Shown here: in pieces, positions 7,504 to 16,248 of the stretch | How positions within the stretch are numbered: position 1 is the first letter of the stretch | Layout of the letters: every line of letters starts with the position of its first letter | DNA from: an uncultured Pelagibacteraceae bacterium | GTDB taxonomy: Bacteria > Pseudomonadota > Alphaproteobacteria > Pelagibacterales > Pelagibacteraceae | Length of the DNA: 50,126 bases | Reading direction: 5' to 3' | NCBI GenBank assembly: GCA_902628275.1 | Contig: CACOMI010000008.1 | Span: 1-50,126 of the forward strand | Made by a program: the position numbers and the translations under genes | The notes under the pieces: generated by a model | The model's input: only the letters and a program-made list of their open reading frames with translations | What the model was told of the DNA's origin: nothing | Databases searched by the model: none

Positions 7504-9429
7504 ATGTTAACCCAATTTATAACCATCTTAATATTTGTTGCTGTAATAGGATGTATTCTTTATGGAAGAAGATTAATTAGAACTGAAAAAGTTGATGCAG
7601 TTTTTGGTAATCCAGAAAGAGCTAAAGGTGGAACACACTGGGTAATTGTCGGTAGTAGTGCCATCCTAATGCTATGGCTTTATTATTCATGGGATATAGC
7701 AAAAGGTTTTTATCCAAAATCAGCAAATGAATTATGCCAAGTAGCTAAAATTAATGAGTCGTTATTAGGTTTAAAATATCAGTTCCCTATTGAAGAAAGA
7801 GAATTCAAAAGTACATCAATTATTAAAATTGAAAATAAAAATCTTGTAAAAATTGCAAATGAAATAAAAGAATCTCCAGATCTGAATGATCAACAAAAAA
7901 CAATCCTTGTAAGTTATATTGATAGAACTTCTAAATTAATTCCATTTTTAACAAGTCAAGAGCTAATGGAAATGGATACCAAAATTAAACTTAAGGAACT
8001 GACAGAAGAAATAAAAATTCTAAGTTCTAATTTCCAAAAGAAAGATTATCCCTTTGAGACAAGTGCTGAAAAAACTGAAAGACAAAAACTTATTGATGAA
8101 CAAGGTGGCTGGGGAATTACAACTATAGACTCCGGAACAGGTACAATTGAAAATACTATTGAGATACCAACTGCACCTCAAACTAATAAAGGTTTAAAAT
8201 TTCATGCAGCTGCAACAGAACTAAAAAAAATTGACGACAAATTTTTTAAATTAAAAAACCATAACCCACAGTTCAAAAGTGCAATCAAACAACTTAAAGA
8301 TGATATTAAAGCTTACAGAAAAGGATTAGATGATAGTGAAGAAATAGCATCTGACTATGCAAAAAATATTGTTAAAATTGCAAGAAGAATAGAGTTTGCA
8401 AGCATCTATCCTCCTAATGCATTAAATGAAATGCAAGCAGCAATAATAGAGTTTGATGAGTTACAAAATAAAGAGCAAGGTGGATTAAGATTAATTGATA
8501 CTCTTCTTTTTCCAGCAGGAACAATTGTAGCAAGTGGACCAACATGTTCTGAACAAGGTTCAGGTAGATGGCTACCTAAACCATCAGATACATTTAATAA
8601 GTTTGTATTGATGTCTAAACCAAGTGTTGGATACAAAAATATTCCTCTTTTATGGATTGAGATGGTTGATGTGAGTAAAATGATTGGGTTTATTTTACCC
8701 GATTGGATTGCAGATATGTTGCCTGGTGAATATCCAGTGCATACAAAAGATGGAATTGTAAAAGAAAACTTTAAAAGTAACGTTTTAAAAGTTGTTACTG
8801 GTGACTTTAAATTATTTAAAGTGCCTGTTCCATATGGACACATATGGGACTCATTCTTAAGGGTATTTTTAGGTTTAGTTTTTGGAATTCTTATTGGGGT
8901 GCCATTAGGATTATTTATGGGTCTAAATCGATTTGCTAAAGGCTTCTTTGATCCTTTAATCGAATTATACAGACCTGTTCCACCGTTAGCTTGGGCGCCA
9001 TTGATTATTTCAGTTCTTGGAATAGATAATACTGGTAAAATATTTTTATTATTCATGGTCTCACTTTCAATTATGATTATTTCTGCAAGAGCTGGTGCAT
9101 CAGGAACACAGCTTTCAAAAATACATGCTGCACACTCCTTAGGAGCTACTAAAAAACAAATTTTAAGATATGTGATTTTTCCAAATTCACTTCCTGAAAT
9201 TCTTACAGGAATTAGAGTTGCTGTTGGTATGTGCTGGGGAACACTTGTTGCTGCAGAATTTCTAGCAGGTACAACTGGTATTGGTTTTGTAGAAAATGTT
9301 GCAAAAAAATACTTTCAGTATGAAGTTATTTGGATAACAATTTTCATAATGGGTATGTTGGGTCTTTTATTTGACATATCTTTAAGAAAAATAATAGATA
9401 AAACTATTCCTTGGAGAGGCAAAGGTTAA
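7504..9429 (+). CDS. tauC: taurine-type ABC transporter permease with large N-terminal insertion
   Basis: A 641-residue protein; ordinary TauC/SsuC permeases have about 250-280 residues. The C-terminal 200 residues are the normal permease domain with about six membrane helices and the EAA-type loop around GATKKQILRYVIFPNSLPEI. In front of it are two predicted membrane helices (about 1-20 and 47-65). These are followed by a roughly 320-residue hydrophilic region rich in Lys, Glu and Ile with coiled-coil character, then a short Gly/Pro-rich part with GPTCSEQGSG. The topology suggests that this region is outside the membrane in the periplasm, but its role is unknown. The frame is continuous with no sign of a frameshift, so the fusion appears real. 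Confidence 0.87.
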   Translation: MLTQFITILIFVAVIGCILYGRRLIRTEKVDAVFGNPERAKGGTHWVIVGSSAILMLWLYYSWDIAKGFYPKSANELCQVAKINESLLGLKYQFPIEEREFKSTSIIKIENKNLVKIANEIKESPDLNDQQKTILVSYIDRTSKLIPFLTSQELMEMDTKIKLKELTEEIKILSSNFQKKDYPFETSAEKTERQKLIDEQGGWGITTIDSGTGTIENTIEIPTAPQTNKGLKFHAAATELKKIDDKFFKLKNHNPQFKSAIKQLKDDIKAYRKGLDDSEEIASDYAKNIVKIARRIEFASIYPPNALNEMQAAIIEFDELQNKEQGGLRLIDTLLFPAGTIVASGPTCSEQGSGRWLPKPSDTFNKFVLMSKPSVGYKNIPLLWIEMVDVSKMIGFILPDWIADMLPGEYPVHTKDGIVKENFKSNVLKVVTGDFKLFKVPVPYGHIWDSFLRVFLGLVFGILIGVPLGLFMGLNRFAKGFFDPLIELYRPVPPLAWAPLIISVLGIDNTGKIFLLFMVSLSIMIISARAGASGTQLSKIHAAHSLGATKKQILRYVIFPNSLPEILTGIRVAVGMCWGTLVAAEFLAGTTGIGFVENVAKKYFQYEVIWITIFIMGMLGLLFDISLRKIIDKTIPWRGKG

Positions 9430-9450
9430 GAGGAAACGTTATTTAAGGAA

Positions 9451-9960
9451 CTAAACCTTTTTTATAAAACCAATGGCAGCACCAATGGTAGTCAAAAACC
9501 CAGCTAACGGTAGGATAGCAACTGCGTATTTTTTGGGCATATAATTTGGTTTGAACTCAATACCTTGCATACTAATTTCAAGATACCACATTTCCCAATA
9601 CTTACCACGCATACCCTCTACTAGTTCAATTCCATAAATAATTAAGACTACGCCAATTATCATAATCATAATTTTCCAAAACTGACGTATGTATAATGAA
9701 AGTCGCTCTGGTAACTTTTCATAAATTAAATTTAAAGCTACATGTTCATTATCTCTTGCTGTTAAAGAAAGTGCTATAAACATCAGCCAAATATTACTTA
9801 ATACTGTTAACAAATCTCCCCAAACAGGAGGATTATTAAAAACATATCGCATTGTAACATTGTAAAGAGTAAACCCTACCATAGCAGCCAACAGGAGTGA
9901 GCACATAGCTTCCAACGTACGATGAATAAAACGGTCAATACTGTTTAAAAATTTTATCAT
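9451..9960 (-). CDS. TRAP transporter small permease (DctQ family)
   Basis: A 169-residue protein with four predicted membrane helices and the DctQ pattern. That pattern includes LEAMCSLLLAAMVGFTLYNVTMRYVF, quoted here in two parts (LEAMCSLLLAAMV, then FTLYNVTMRYVF), and an N-terminal helix carrying the conserved NV.MRY segment. With DctM it forms the membrane part of a sodium-coupled TRAP importer. It is the last gene of the dctP-dctM-dctQ operon on the minus strand. Its ATG overlaps the dctM stop by one base. It converges on tauC with 21 bases between the two stops. Confidence 0.92.
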   Translation of the reverse strand: MIKFLNSIDRFIHRTLEAMCSLLLAAMVGFTLYNVTMRYVFNNPPVWGDLLTVLSNIWLMFIALSLTARDNEHVALNLIYEKLPERLSLYIRQFWKIMIMIIGVVLIIYGIELVEGMRGKYWEMWYLEISMQGIEFKPNYMPKKYAVAILPLAGFLTTIGAAIGFIKKV

Positions 9961-11243
9961 TAATTACTCAATAAATTTGGAAGAAACATTGTTAGTTCTG
10001 GAACAATTAATATAAAAAATAAAAGTAAAAAAAGACCAACAAGATAAGGAATTAAAGCAATAGCTACTTTTTCTAAACGAACTTGTGCTATAGTTGCAGA
10101 TGTAAAGTACGCAACTCCAACTGGTGGTGTAACTGATCCGATCAAAAATCCTACTATTACAACCATAGCTGCTTGCACTTCAGGAAAGCCTGCTTGAGAC
10201 ATAACATTTACAAGCACTGGACCAACAATGATAATGTTAACTGCTGAGTCCATTACCGTTCCAAGAAGAAAAATAAATAATATTAAAGCTAAAATAAATA
10301 ATATTGGAGAATCCGCTAAGCCTAAAAGCCAAGCTTCAAGATCACCAATTGCTCCGAGAGAAGTAAGTAACCAACTAAAGGGTCCTGAAGCAGCAATTAT
10401 AATAAAAACCATTGCTGAATTACGAAATGCTCGTCGGAAAGCTCCTGTACAATCTTTCCATTTGATAGTTCGATAAACAAATACACCTGTAAACAATGCA
10501 ACTAAAGCAGTGATGGCTCCTGCCTCAACAACGGATGCGACACCTCCCATTACTGAACCCACTAAAACTAAAGGTATTAAAAGAGCAAATGAAGAACGAT
10601 ATAATTCTTTACCAGCTCGACGTACTGAGAATGGTTCATCGCTACGCTCAAAATTATATTTAACTGCAAAGTAATGGTTGATTACCATTATCACAACACC
10701 AATCAAAATCCCTGGTATAATTCCAGCTGCAAATAATGCTGCAATCGAAATCTCAGTTGCATTAGCAAGAACAATCATCATGATGCTAGGTGGAATAATT
10801 CCTCCTATAGTGGAACTTACTCCTGTAACAGCAGCTGAAAATGCAGCGGGATAACCTGCTTTTTTCATTGCTGGTAAAACTAATGCTCCGACTGTTGCGG
10901 TATCTGCAACAACAGAACCATTCATGCCAGCAAAAAACATACTCACCAAAACATTAACTTGAGCTAACCCTCCTCGTATACGTCCAATTAATGCCCTGCT
11001 CAAAGCAACTAAACGGTCAGTGATTGTTGCACTTGTCATTAATTCACCTGTTAACATAAAAAATGCAATGGCAGTCAATGGGACTGAGTCTATAGCGGTA
11101 AACATTTGACTGGGAATTAAAACAAGAGGAACAGCATCTGTTAATAGAATATAAACAAATGGTATCAGTATTAGTATAAATCCAATGGGAGCTCCTAATA
11201 GAATTAGAAAAAGGAGTACCACGAGTAAAATAATACTTTCCAT
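9960..11243 (-). CDS. TRAP transporter large permease (DctM family)
   Basis: A 427-residue, very hydrophobic protein with about 12 membrane segments, the usual DctM length. Family landmarks are GAPIGFILI near the N terminus, the SATIGGIIPPSIMMIV-type segment in the first half, and the matching SVTPPVGVAYFTS segment in the second half, which form the two inverted halves. It carries solute across the inner membrane with sodium, supplied by the DctP binding protein encoded 90 bases upstream. The gene starts with ATG and overlaps dctQ by one base, so the two permeases are translationally coupled. Confidence 0.94.
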   Translation of the reverse strand: MESIILLVVLLFLILLGAPIGFILILIPFVYILLTDAVPLVLIPSQMFTAIDSVPLTAIAFFMLTGELMTSATITDRLVALSRALIGRIRGGLAQVNVLVSMFFAGMNGSVVADTATVGALVLPAMKKAGYPAAFSAAVTGVSSTIGGIIPPSIMMIVLANATEISIAALFAAGIIPGILIGVVIMVINHYFAVKYNFERSDEPFSVRRAGKELYRSSFALLIPLVLVGSVMGGVASVVEAGAITALVALFTGVFVYRTIKWKDCTGAFRRAFRNSAMVFIIIAASGPFSWLLTSLGAIGDLEAWLLGLADSPILFILALILFIFLLGTVMDSAVNIIIVGPVLVNVMSQAGFPEVQAAMVVIVGFLIGSVTPPVGVAYFTSATIAQVRLEKVAIALIPYLVGLFLLLFFILIVPELTMFLPNLLSN

Positions 11244-11272
11244 AAATATTAATAAGTTATGATTTTTTTTTG

Positions 11273-11315
11273 GTAAAGACCATCTAATTCTAAAATAGAA
11301 CTAAATGGTCTTTAC
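11273..11315 (-). repeat. long hairpin between dctP and dctM
   Basis: In the mRNA, GUAAAGACCAU pairs with AUGGUCUUUAC (11 bp), then a G-U pair, then a further 8 bp closing on a 3-base loop. The stem therefore has about 20 pairs in 43 bases. No U tract follows; the transcript continues CCAAAAAAAAA. It is therefore not a standard terminator. Its place just after the binding-protein gene suggests 3'-end protection of the dctP message, giving more DctP than permease. Confidence 0.75.
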
Positions 11316-11333
11316 ATAGTTTTCTTTGAAGAT

Positions 11334-12374
11334 TTATAAAGCTCCAGCTTTCTCTAACTGAGCTACAAATCCATCCATACCTTGTTCTAGAAGTACTCTT
11401 TTAGCTACTTCTGGTTCAAAAGTACCCTTAGCGTCTAACCAAGCACCAATTGCACCTGCTCTCCACTTAGTCATTTCCGCTTCTGTTGGTACATACCACT
11501 CTTTAGCGGATGCTTTAATTGCATCTTCACCATTTTTAATCCAAGCGTTATCCAACTCGTTTACTTTTTCTCCATAAGCATCAGCTGCTTCGTGTAACCA
11601 TTTTCTTTGTTGGTCAGACAATGCATTGTACTGTTTAGCATCCATCGCTAAAATATTTCCAGACCACATTCCTCCGATCTCAGTGAAATATTTTGCAACT
11701 TCATGAAGTTTTGCTACATGCTGCCATGGACTAGCAACATACTGACCTTCAACAACACCTGATTGAAGACCTTGATATAATTGACTCCAGTCATAAGGTG
11801 TTGGTGTTGCGCCCCAATTTTTAACTAGCATGAACTCAACTGGACTTTTAGTAGTTCTCCACTTAAGTCCTTTCATATCATCTGGTTCATGGACAGGTTT
11901 AGTTGCATTTCCAAGCTGTCTAAATCCTCCACTTGAATATACAGAAAGACAAATGTGGCCGGCATTCTCAAGAGCTAGTTTACACTGTCTTTCAGCTAAC
12001 CATTCATCAGAAATTCTTTTAGCATCCTCTAGTGATTTGAAAATAAAAGGCAAATCGAAGATTGCTAATTCAGGACCAAAGTTACCATAGTTTGCGGTAG
12101 AACTAGTCCATAAAGCTATAAGTCCTTGGTTAGCTTGCTCACCACATTTTTGCTCTGCACATAAGCTTCTTTGATAATGTGGCTCAATTTTCATCTTACC
12201 ACCAGATGCTTTCTCCATAGCTGGTATTAAAGCCTGATCTATTGCGTCACCAATTGGCATACCCAATCTACCAGTAGTTCCAAGCTTAAGAGTTATTTCT
12301 GCATAAGCAGCTTGTGCAAAGAAAATAATTGCAACCACTTTAATAAATGTCTTGCTAATTGTTTTAATAAACAT
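11334..12374 (-). CDS. TRAP transporter substrate-binding protein (DctP family)
   Basis: A 346-residue periplasmic protein with a signal peptide ending near AYA-EITLKL (residues 25-26). The DctP landmark LKWRTTKSPVEFM contains the arginine that usually pairs with the carboxylate or sulfonate of the ligand. It is followed by GATPTPYDWSQLYQGLQSG and VVEGQ. A Cys pair in SLCAEQKCGEQ is unusual and could form a disulfide. The ligand is not evident from sequence. The start is supported by GGAGAG eight bases upstream. The gene shares its control region with an aldehyde dehydrogenase operon and, by duplication, with the taurine locus, so an organic sulfonate or related acid is a reasonable guess. 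Confidence 0.93.
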   Translation of the reverse strand: MFIKTISKTFIKVVAIIFFAQAAYAEITLKLGTTGRLGMPIGDAIDQALIPAMEKASGGKMKIEPHYQRSLCAEQKCGEQANQGLIALWTSSTANYGNFGPELAIFDLPFIFKSLEDAKRISDEWLAERQCKLALENAGHICLSVYSSGGFRQLGNATKPVHEPDDMKGLKWRTTKSPVEFMLVKNWGATPTPYDWSQLYQGLQSGVVEGQYVASPWQHVAKLHEVAKYFTEIGGMWSGNILAMDAKQYNALSDQQRKWLHEAADAYGEKVNELDNAWIKNGEDAIKASAKEWYVPTEAEMTKWRAGAIGAWLDAKGTFEPEVAKRVLLEQGMDGFVAQLEKAGAL

Positions 12375-12597
12375 TTTATTTCTCTCCTCTTAGTTAGTTT
12401 AAAGTATCAATTTAAATTAATTAAAGCCTAATTAAGTTTCCAATGCAAGTACACACAAAAAAAAACTTCTCTAATCAAAATGAGATTGCAATTAAAAGTT
12501 GTATTAATAATTTGATAGTTAATATATTTATTTTAGTCTCAAGTTATCTTAGACTAAATTTAGAAATAAAATAAATACAATTTATAGGAAAAATTTT
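12375..12597. promoter_or_regulatory. divergent control region between TRAP operon and ALDH operon
   Basis: A 223-base non-coding gap. Positions 12497-12543 are an inverted near-copy of 5542-5588 upstream of tpa/tauA (41 of 47 identical). On the plus strand the block TAGTTAATATATTTATTTTA ends in GTCTCAAG, and the ALDH ATG follows after 54 bases, as at tpa. A further imperfect palindrome pairs TTTAGTCT (12532-12539) with AGACTAAA (12550-12557). The dctP side has a strong GGAG ribosome site at about 12383-12387. The region probably holds overlapping divergent promoters and a regulator site. Confidence 0.7.
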
Positions 12598-14085
12598 ATG
12601 AGTTCAGGTAACAAATATAAATTAATAGCCAGTAAACTTAAATTTGAAGGAAGAGCATTTATCAACGGCAAATATGTAAATGCTATTGATGGTAAAAAAT
12701 TTGAAACAATAAATCCCGCAACTGGTAAAAAGCTTTGCACTGTTGCAAAATGTAATCACAAAGATGTTGATTTAGCAGTTAAAGTTTCAAGAAAAGCTTT
12801 TAATAGTGGAGTTTGGTCTAAAAGTTCTCCTGAACATAGAAAAGAAGTCTTATTAAAATTTGCTGAATTACTAAGAAAACATGGTGAAGAAAATTCAGTT
12901 TTAGAAAGCGTTGATACAGGCAAACTTATAACAGATTGTATTAATGAAGTTGCAAATGATGCCCCAATGCACTTTCAGTGGTATGGAGAGTTAATTGATA
13001 AAGTATTTGGAAAAGTTGGTCCAACAGAACCTTCCATTACTAGTTTAATTGTTAAAGAACCAATTGGAGTTGTTGCTGGAATTGTTCCTTGGAACTTTCC
13101 TTTAATGATGGCGGTATGGAAAATGGCACCAGCTCTTGCAGCAGGCTGTTCCGTAATAATTAAACCAGCAGAAGACACACCTCTTACTGCAATAAGAGTT
13201 GCTCAAATTGGAAAAGAGGCTGGGATACCAGATGGAGTTTTAAATGTACTTCCAGGTTATGGTGATGTTGGCGAAGCTTTAGGTCGACACAAAGATGTTG
13301 ATGCAGTTTCGTTTACAGGTTCAACTGAAGTAGGTGGTTATTTTTTAAAATATGCAAGTGAAAGTAATTTAAAACCTGTTGCATTAGAGATGGGAGGAAA
13401 AAGTCCATTTATAGTTTTAGAAGATGCCAAAATTAATGATGATTTGATTGATAATGCTATGAATTCTGCATTTTGGAATGGAGGTCAGAACTGTTCAGCA
13501 AATATGAGACAGATAATTCATAAAAAAGTTAAAGATGAATTTTTAGATAAAATTATTAAAAAAGTTAAAAAATTAAAAGTTGGAGATCCATTAGATCTTA
13601 AATCAAGCATGGGATCTATGATTTCAAAAGGACATTTGCAAACTGTTGATGGATATATCCAAACAGGAATAGATGAAGGAGCAAAACTTTTATCTGGAGG
13701 TGTTTCAGATAGTAAGCAAAAAGGTTTTTATGCAAAACCAACTTTATTTGATGGATTAAAAGAAAATATGACCATCGCTCAGGAAGAAATATTTGGACCA
13801 GTACTTGGTGTATTAACGGTGAAAAATGATGAAGAAGCTTTAAAAATTGCTAGTAATTCTAAATATGGATTACATGCAAGTGTATTTACTCAAGATATAA
13901 ATAGAGCGTTTCATTTAGCTAAAAGCTTACCTTGTGGAACTGTGTCAGTGAATACATTTTCTGAAGGAGATATTAAAACTCCTTTTGGGGGATATAAACA
14001 ATCAGGTTCTCTAAGTAGAGATCAAGGTACTGAAGCTTTAAATTCATTTCTACAAACAAAAACAATCTGGATAAGTCATAATTAA
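12598..14085 (+). CDS. NAD(P)-dependent aldehyde dehydrogenase
   Basis: A 495-residue protein covering the whole ALDH fold. Catalytic residues are visible: Glu264 in LEMGGKSP and Cys299 in GGQNCSA. The oxyanion Asn lies in PWNFPL (about residue 166), and the Rossmann motif is FTGSTEVGG (239-247). The closest subfamilies by appearance are PuuC/betaine-aldehyde-type enzymes, which oxidise amino- or other small aldehydes to acids. The substrate cannot be fixed. Sulfoacetaldehyde from taurine, an aminoaldehyde, or the product of the neighbouring dehydrogenases are all possible. It is the first gene of a three-gene operon, and the next ATG follows its TAA after three bases. Confidence 0.92.
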   Translation: MSSGNKYKLIASKLKFEGRAFINGKYVNAIDGKKFETINPATGKKLCTVAKCNHKDVDLAVKVSRKAFNSGVWSKSSPEHRKEVLLKFAELLRKHGEENSVLESVDTGKLITDCINEVANDAPMHFQWYGELIDKVFGKVGPTEPSITSLIVKEPIGVVAGIVPWNFPLMMAVWKMAPALAAGCSVIIKPAEDTPLTAIRVAQIGKEAGIPDGVLNVLPGYGDVGEALGRHKDVDAVSFTGSTEVGGYFLKYASESNLKPVALEMGGKSPFIVLEDAKINDDLIDNAMNSAFWNGGQNCSANMRQIIHKKVKDEFLDKIIKKVKKLKVGDPLDLKSSMGSMISKGHLQTVDGYIQTGIDEGAKLLSGGVSDSKQKGFYAKPTLFDGLKENMTIAQEEIFGPVLGVLTVKNDEEALKIASNSKYGLHASVFTQDINRAFHLAKSLPCGTVSVNTFSEGDIKTPFGGYKQSGSLSRDQGTEALNSFLQTKTIWISHN

Positions 14086-14088
14086 TTG

Positions 14089-15243
14089 ATGATCAAACCA
14101 TACAAGATAAGTGTACCTAAAAGTACACTCAATAATATATATAAAAAAGTAAAAGCCTATCCATGGAAGATGATGCAAAATGTTAATGGATGGGAATATG
14201 GGACTAATTATAATTTTCTAAAAAAAATATCTCAATATTGGATTTCAAAATATAATTGGAAGAAGTTTGAGAATAAAATTAACTCATTTAAGAACTACAA
14301 GACTAATGTTGAAGGAGTAAATTTGCATTTTATCATTGAAAAAAGTAAAAATCCTAAATCAAGACCGTTGTTACTGTTACATGGTTGGCCAGGTAGTGTA
14401 ATTGAGTTTTTTGATATCATTCCAAGGCTTGCTCATCCTGAAAAATTTGGTGGAAAAATTGAAGATGGTTTTGATGTCATTGTGCCCTCTTTACCAGGAT
14501 TTGGTTTTTCAACACCAATTAAAAAAGCTTTAGGTCCTAGAAAGATTGGAAGAATATTAAATAAATTTATGATCAAAAATTTAGGTCATAAAAATTATAT
14601 TGTACAAGGTGGAGATTGGGGAGCAACTATTGCAGCTTGGATTGGTCTTGATAGCGCAAAATATTGTAAAGGTATTCATATTAATTGCTTACCAATTAGA
14701 CATCCAAAAGGACCAAAAAATAATAAAGAAAAAAAATGGGAAAAAAAATTTAATTTTGATCAAATAATGCAGGAAGGATACAGGACTCAACAAGCTACAA
14801 AACCTCAAAGTTTATCTTATGCAATGATAGACAGTCCAGTAGGAACTGCAGCATGGATATTAGAAAAATTTCACGGTTGGTCTCACTTAAACAAGGGCGG
14901 GATAGAAAAAACATTTTCAAAAGATGAACTAATTTCAAATATAATGATATATGTAATTACAAACAGTTTTAACACTGCTGCTTGGATATATTTTGGAAGA
15001 AGAAAGGAAGGTGGTCGATCTTTTCCTAAAAATTTTAAAAAAATAAAAGTCCCAACGGCAATAGCAGAATTCCCAAAAGAAATGCTTGAGTGGCCTCCTA
15101 AATCATACGTTAACAGAATTTTTAACATAAAAAGATGGAAAAAATTTTCAAGAGGTGGTCATTTTGCGGCTTTAGAGGTTCCAAATTTATTAATAAATGA
15201 TATTAAGAATTTTTTTAATAAAGATATAAAGATATTCAAATAA
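14089..15243 (+). CDS. epoxide hydrolase-family alpha/beta hydrolase
   Basis: A 384-residue protein from the ATG at 14089; a TTG three bases earlier directly abuts the ALDH stop and is less likely. The N terminus (YKISVPKSTLNNIY) is the EHN domain of microsomal-type epoxide hydrolases. The core has HGWPGSVIEF with the oxyanion HGWP and QGGDWGATIAAW with the nucleophilic aspartate. Near the C terminus GGHFAALEVP carries the catalytic histidine. The family adds water to epoxides to give diols. A diol dehydrogenase-type neighbour (Ldh2) and an ALDH would suit a short route epoxide - diol - acid, but no substrate is known. Confidence 0.88.
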   Translation: MIKPYKISVPKSTLNNIYKKVKAYPWKMMQNVNGWEYGTNYNFLKKISQYWISKYNWKKFENKINSFKNYKTNVEGVNLHFIIEKSKNPKSRPLLLLHGWPGSVIEFFDIIPRLAHPEKFGGKIEDGFDVIVPSLPGFGFSTPIKKALGPRKIGRILNKFMIKNLGHKNYIVQGGDWGATIAAWIGLDSAKYCKGIHINCLPIRHPKGPKNNKEKKWEKKFNFDQIMQEGYRTQQATKPQSLSYAMIDSPVGTAAWILEKFHGWSHLNKGGIEKTFSKDELISNIMIYVITNSFNTAAWIYFGRRKEGGRSFPKNFKKIKVPTAIAEFPKEMLEWPPKSYVNRIFNIKRWKKFSRGGHFAALEVPNLLINDIKNFFNKDIKIFK

Positions 15244-16248
15244 GTGAAAACACGACTGTTAAAAAAACAAATCATAAAGATTTTTCAAAAATATGGCTTA
15301 AGTAAAGATCATGCTTTAATTTCTGCTAATGCATTAATTAACGCTGAACTAGTTGGTGCATATGGACATGGTTTATCAAGACTTAAAATGTACTGTGATA
15401 GAATTTCAAAAAAAGTAATTAATCCAAAACCAAAAATTAAAATTAAAAAAATATCTTCATCCATTTCACATATAGATGCAAAAAATAGTATTGGTTTTGT
15501 TGCTGCAGATCTAGGAATTAAAACTTCAATTAATCATGCACAAAAAACTGGTATTGGAATGGTAGCTGTTAAAAACAGTGGTCACTATGGTTTATCTGGT
15601 TATTACGCAGAACAAGCAGTAAAGAAAAATTTAATTACAATGATATATACAAATGCTCCCCCAGCAGTTGCTCCTCATGGTGCATTAAAAACTTTATTTG
15701 GAACTAATCCAATTTGTTTTGGATCTCCTACTGGTTCCAAAATTCCTTTTATTTTGGATACATCAATTTCAATGATCAATAGAGGAAAAATTAGAGTTGC
15801 AGCAAGAAATAGTCAATCAATTCCAGAAGGTGTTGCACTAGATAAATTTGGCAAACCAACTACAGATGCAAAAAAAGCTTTAGCTGGAGTTCAGTTACCA
15901 ATTGCAGGTTTTAGAGGTTCGGGACTTGCTTGGATGGTAGATATATTAAGTGGAGTTTTAACTGGAGGAAATCACGCAGGAAGAGTTAAAGATCCATTTG
16001 ATGATTTTTCAGGTCCACAAAATATTGGACATTTATTTATAACTTTTAAAGCAAATTTATTTCAAAAAAATTATAACCAACGAATTAAAGATAATATTAA
16101 AACAATTAAAAAACTTCCTAAGATCAAAGGGGTTAAAGAAATAATGTATCCAGGCCAAAATAAATTTAACCGGTATAAAAATAACTCAAAAAAAGAAATT
16201 TCTATACCGGATATAATTAAGAAAGATTTGGAAAACCTAATAAGTTAA
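15244..16248 (+). CDS. Ldh2/YlbC-family NAD(P)-dependent 2-hydroxyacid dehydrogenase
   Basis: A 334-residue protein starting with GTG immediately after the previous TAA. It belongs to the malate/L-lactate dehydrogenase type-2 family, not the Rossmann LDH family. The landmarks are ALINAELVGAYGHGLSR near residue 30, the catalytic histidine in VKNSGHYGLSGYYA, and the substrate/cofactor segment TNPICFGSPTG. A late GFRGSGLAWMVDILSGVLTG motif completes the fold. Family members oxidise L-lactate, malate, ureidoglycolate, sulfolactate or imino acids. Context with possible sulfonate genes makes sulfolactate-type chemistry plausible but unproven. The 3' end overlaps the convergent gene at 16237 by 12 bases. 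Confidence 0.88.
   Translation: MKTRLLKKQIIKIFQKYGLSKDHALISANALINAELVGAYGHGLSRLKMYCDRISKKVINPKPKIKIKKISSSISHIDAKNSIGFVAADLGIKTSINHAQKTGIGMVAVKNSGHYGLSGYYAEQAVKKNLITMIYTNAPPAVAPHGALKTLFGTNPICFGSPTGSKIPFILDTSISMINRGKIRVAARNSQSIPEGVALDKFGKPTTDAKKALAGVQLPIAGFRGSGLAWMVDILSGVLTGGNHAGRVKDPFDDFSGPQNIGHLFITFKANLFQKNYNQRIKDNIKTIKKLPKIKGVKEIMYPGQNKFNRYKNNSKKEISIPDIIKKDLENLIS

Noticed and set aside
8406..9056. Long antisense open frame (216 codons) within tauC
   Set aside because: It is wholly inside the permease gene, has no recognisable domain or ribosome site, and AT-rich codon structure easily produces such frames.
9421..9463. AAAGGTT ... AACCTTTTTT as a bidirectional terminator between tauC and the TRAP genes
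   Set aside because: Only 7 bp with a 26-base loop; too weak to call without a folding calculation.
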